Source of the DNA: Eubacteriales bacterium
GTDB lineage: Bacteria > Bacillota > Clostridia > Christensenellales > CAG-138
Direction of reading: 5' to 3'
DNA: 5,934 nucleotides
Assembly: GCA_028703645.1 (NCBI GenBank)
Contig: JAQVML010000106.1
Coordinates: 1 to 5,934 of the forward strand
Position numbers and translations under genes: made by a program. The notes below the pieces were generated by a model that was not told where the DNA came from, made no database searches, and saw only the letters and a program-made list of their open reading frames with translations. Below, one piece after another: positions 4,511-5,934 of the stretch. Position 1 is the stretch's first letter. The number at the start of each line of letters is the position of its first letter.

Positions 4511-5934
4511 ATGATACAGGAAAAAACATATACCACACTGGAATACGATAAGATTCTTTCTATACTCAAGCAGCATCTCGCAAGCGAGGTGGGGCAGGAG
4601 TTCGCGCAAAAACTGCGACCCGCCACCACGCTGAACGAAGCGGAGACGCTGCAGGAGCAGACATGGGAAGCGGAGAGCATCTACACTCGAACGGGCAGAA
4701 CGCCCGTCTCCGGATTTCCGGATGTACGCGAACTGGTCGGCAGGATGCACGCATCGCTCTTTTTAAGCACGCGGGAACTGCTTGCCATTGCGCAGGCCAT
4801 GCGCGCGGCAAGAGAGGCGAAGGAAGTGCTGCAAACCGGCGACGAGAATAGCCTGTTATGCAATCTCGCAAACAGGCTGACGTCGCATCGCTCGGTGGAG
4901 GAGGAGGTTGCCCGCTGCATTCTCGGCGAGGACGAGATCTCCGACAACGCTTCATCCGAACTCAACCGCATCCGCAGACAGATGAAGATCGTCGGCGAGC
5001 GGGTACGCGAAAAGCTCAACAGCATGCTCAAAAGCGCAACCACACAAAAATATCTGCAAGAGGCGGTCATCACGATTCGAAACGGGCGCTATGTGCTGCC
5101 CGTCAAGGCGGAGTGCCGCTCTCAGGTGCCGGGATTGGTACACGATCAAAGCAGCAGCGGCGCGACGCTGTTTATTGAGCCAGGCGCGGTCGTCGAGCTC
5201 GGCAACGAAAACAAACGCCTGTTGATCGAGGAAAAAAACGAGATCGAGCGGATTTTATCCGGTCTTACCGCGATGATTGAGCCGTTTGCGGACGAGATTC
5301 ACATGAGCTGCAACGTTATGGGTGCGCTGGACGTCATCTTTGCCCGCGCGATTATGGCGCGGGATTTGCGCGCCGTGAGACCGAAGCTGAACGAAGAAGG
5401 CCGCATCCGCATCGTGCGCGGCAGGCACCCGCTGATCGCGAAAGATCGCGTGGTTCCGGTCGATATCTGGCTTGGCGAAACCTTCCGCACGCTGATCATC
5501 ACCGGCCCGAACACGGGCGGAAAGACGGTGACGCTCAAGACAGTCGGCCTCTTTACGCTGATGGCGATGAGCGGCATGTTTATCCCCGCGGACGAGGGAA
5601 CCGAACTATCGACTTTTGAGCGCGTGTTTGCGGATATTGGAGACGAGCAGTCCATCGAGCAATCGCTCTCCACGTTCTCCTCACACATGACAAACACCGT
5701 GCGTATTCTCTCCGAGGCGGACGGGCGCTCGCTGGTGCTGCTGGACGAGCTTGGTGCGGGCACCGACCCTGTGGAAGGTGCGGCTCTTGCGCAGGCGATT
5801 CTCGAAAGCCTGTACGAGCGAAACACGTTGACGGTCGCGACCACGCACTACAGCGAGATCAAGGCGTTTGCGCTGATGCATGCGGGCATGCAAAACGCGT
5901 CGATGGAATTCGACGTAGATCGGCTTTGCCCGAC
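4511..5934 (+). CDS. mutS2: Endonuclease MutS2 / ribosome-rescue ATPase, N-terminal part
   Basis: The frame runs from ATG 4511 off the right edge without a stop, giving 474 complete codons of a family of about 780-800 residues. The start MIQEKTYTTLEYDKIL matches the usual MutS2 opening. The lever and clamp region contains TIRNGRYVLPVKAE (188-201) and HDQSSSGATLFIEP (211-224), both diagnostic of MutS2 rather than MutS. The ABC-type ATPase follows: Walker A GPNTGGKT (332-339), QSLSTFSSHMTN (384-395), which includes the signature region, and Walker B LVLLDELGAGTDP (408-420), then TTHYSEIKAFA. There is no MutS mismatch-recognition domain, as expected for MutS2. The KOW-like and C-terminal Smr nuclease domains would lie beyond the window. 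MutS2 proteins bind branched DNA and suppress homologous recombination in some species; in Bacillus subtilis MutS2 acts on collided ribosomes. Which role applies here cannot be read from the fragment. The gene starts a new transcription unit after a terminator. Confidence 0.96.
   Translation, partial: MIQEKTYTTLEYDKILSILKQHLASEVGQEFAQKLRPATTLNEAETLQEQTWEAESIYTRTGRTPVSGFPDVRELVGRMHASLFLSTRELLAIAQAMRAAREAKEVLQTGDENSLLCNLANRLTSHRSVEEEVARCILGEDEISDNASSELNRIRRQMKIVGERVREKLNSMLKSATTQKYLQEAVITIRNGRYVLPVKAECRSQVPGLVHDQSSSGATLFIEPGAVVELGNENKRLLIEEKNEIERILSGLTAMIEPFADEIHMSCNVMGALDVIFARAIMARDLRAVRPKLNEEGRIRIVRGRHPLIAKDRVVPVDIWLGETFRTLIITGPNTGGKTVTLKTVGLFTLMAMSGMFIPADEGTELSTFERVFADIGDEQSIEQSLSTFSSHMTNTVRILSEADGRSLVLLDELGAGTDPVEGAALAQAILESLYERNTLTVATTHYSEIKAFALMHAGMQNASMEFDVDRLCP

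Noticed and set aside
4566..4955. Several short frames on both strands between 4439 and 5178
   Set aside because: The real gene is the + frame from 4511, which continues off the right edge as MutS2 with intact family motifs; the closed frames overlapping it are shadows.

Overview
The window looks like an ordinary chromosomal segment of a moderately GC-rich low-GC-lineage Gram-positive bacterium, most likely an anaerobic member of the class Clostridia. Four protein genes all read on the + strand: the 3' end of a FakA/YloV-type fatty acid kinase subunit, a complete recG helicase gene, a complete class I aminotransferase gene, and the 5' part of mutS2. The FakA-RecG order and the presence of MutS2 are typical of Firmicutes; the lineage assignment is an inference from gene content and protein flavour, not from a marker gene. 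No RNA gene, mobile element, CRISPR array or prophage trace was seen.

Layout. 1-909: C-terminal part of fakA (open at the left edge). 936-973: a strong rho-independent terminator. 1021-3027: recG, starting at an ATG 21 bases inside the longest open frame. 3028-3189: a gap with a weak hairpin just after recG, then a near-consensus SigA-type promoter (-35 at 3084, -10 at 3107, 17-base spacer, extended -10) and a leader of about 70 bases. 3190-4368: a PLP-dependent aminotransferase. 4385-4419: a second strong terminator. 4420-4510: a short, AT-rich regulatory region with an 11-base direct repeat flanking a perfect 6+6 inverted repeat that contains a TATAAT box. 4511-5934: mutS2, cut by the right edge inside the ATPase domain.

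Functionally the genes are a mix: membrane lipid precursor activation (FakA), replication-fork and recombination-intermediate remodelling (RecG), amino acid transamination, and recombination control or ribosome-collision rescue (MutS2). Terminators and promoters split them into at least three transcription units: fakA ends at the first terminator, the aminotransferase has its own promoter and terminator, and mutS2 begins a new unit. recG sits between a terminator and the aminotransferase promoter, without a clear promoter of its own.

I found no convincing undescribed system. The least ordinary sequence is the short control region in front of mutS2, where repeats, a dyad and badly spaced promoter hexamers are packed into about 50 bases.
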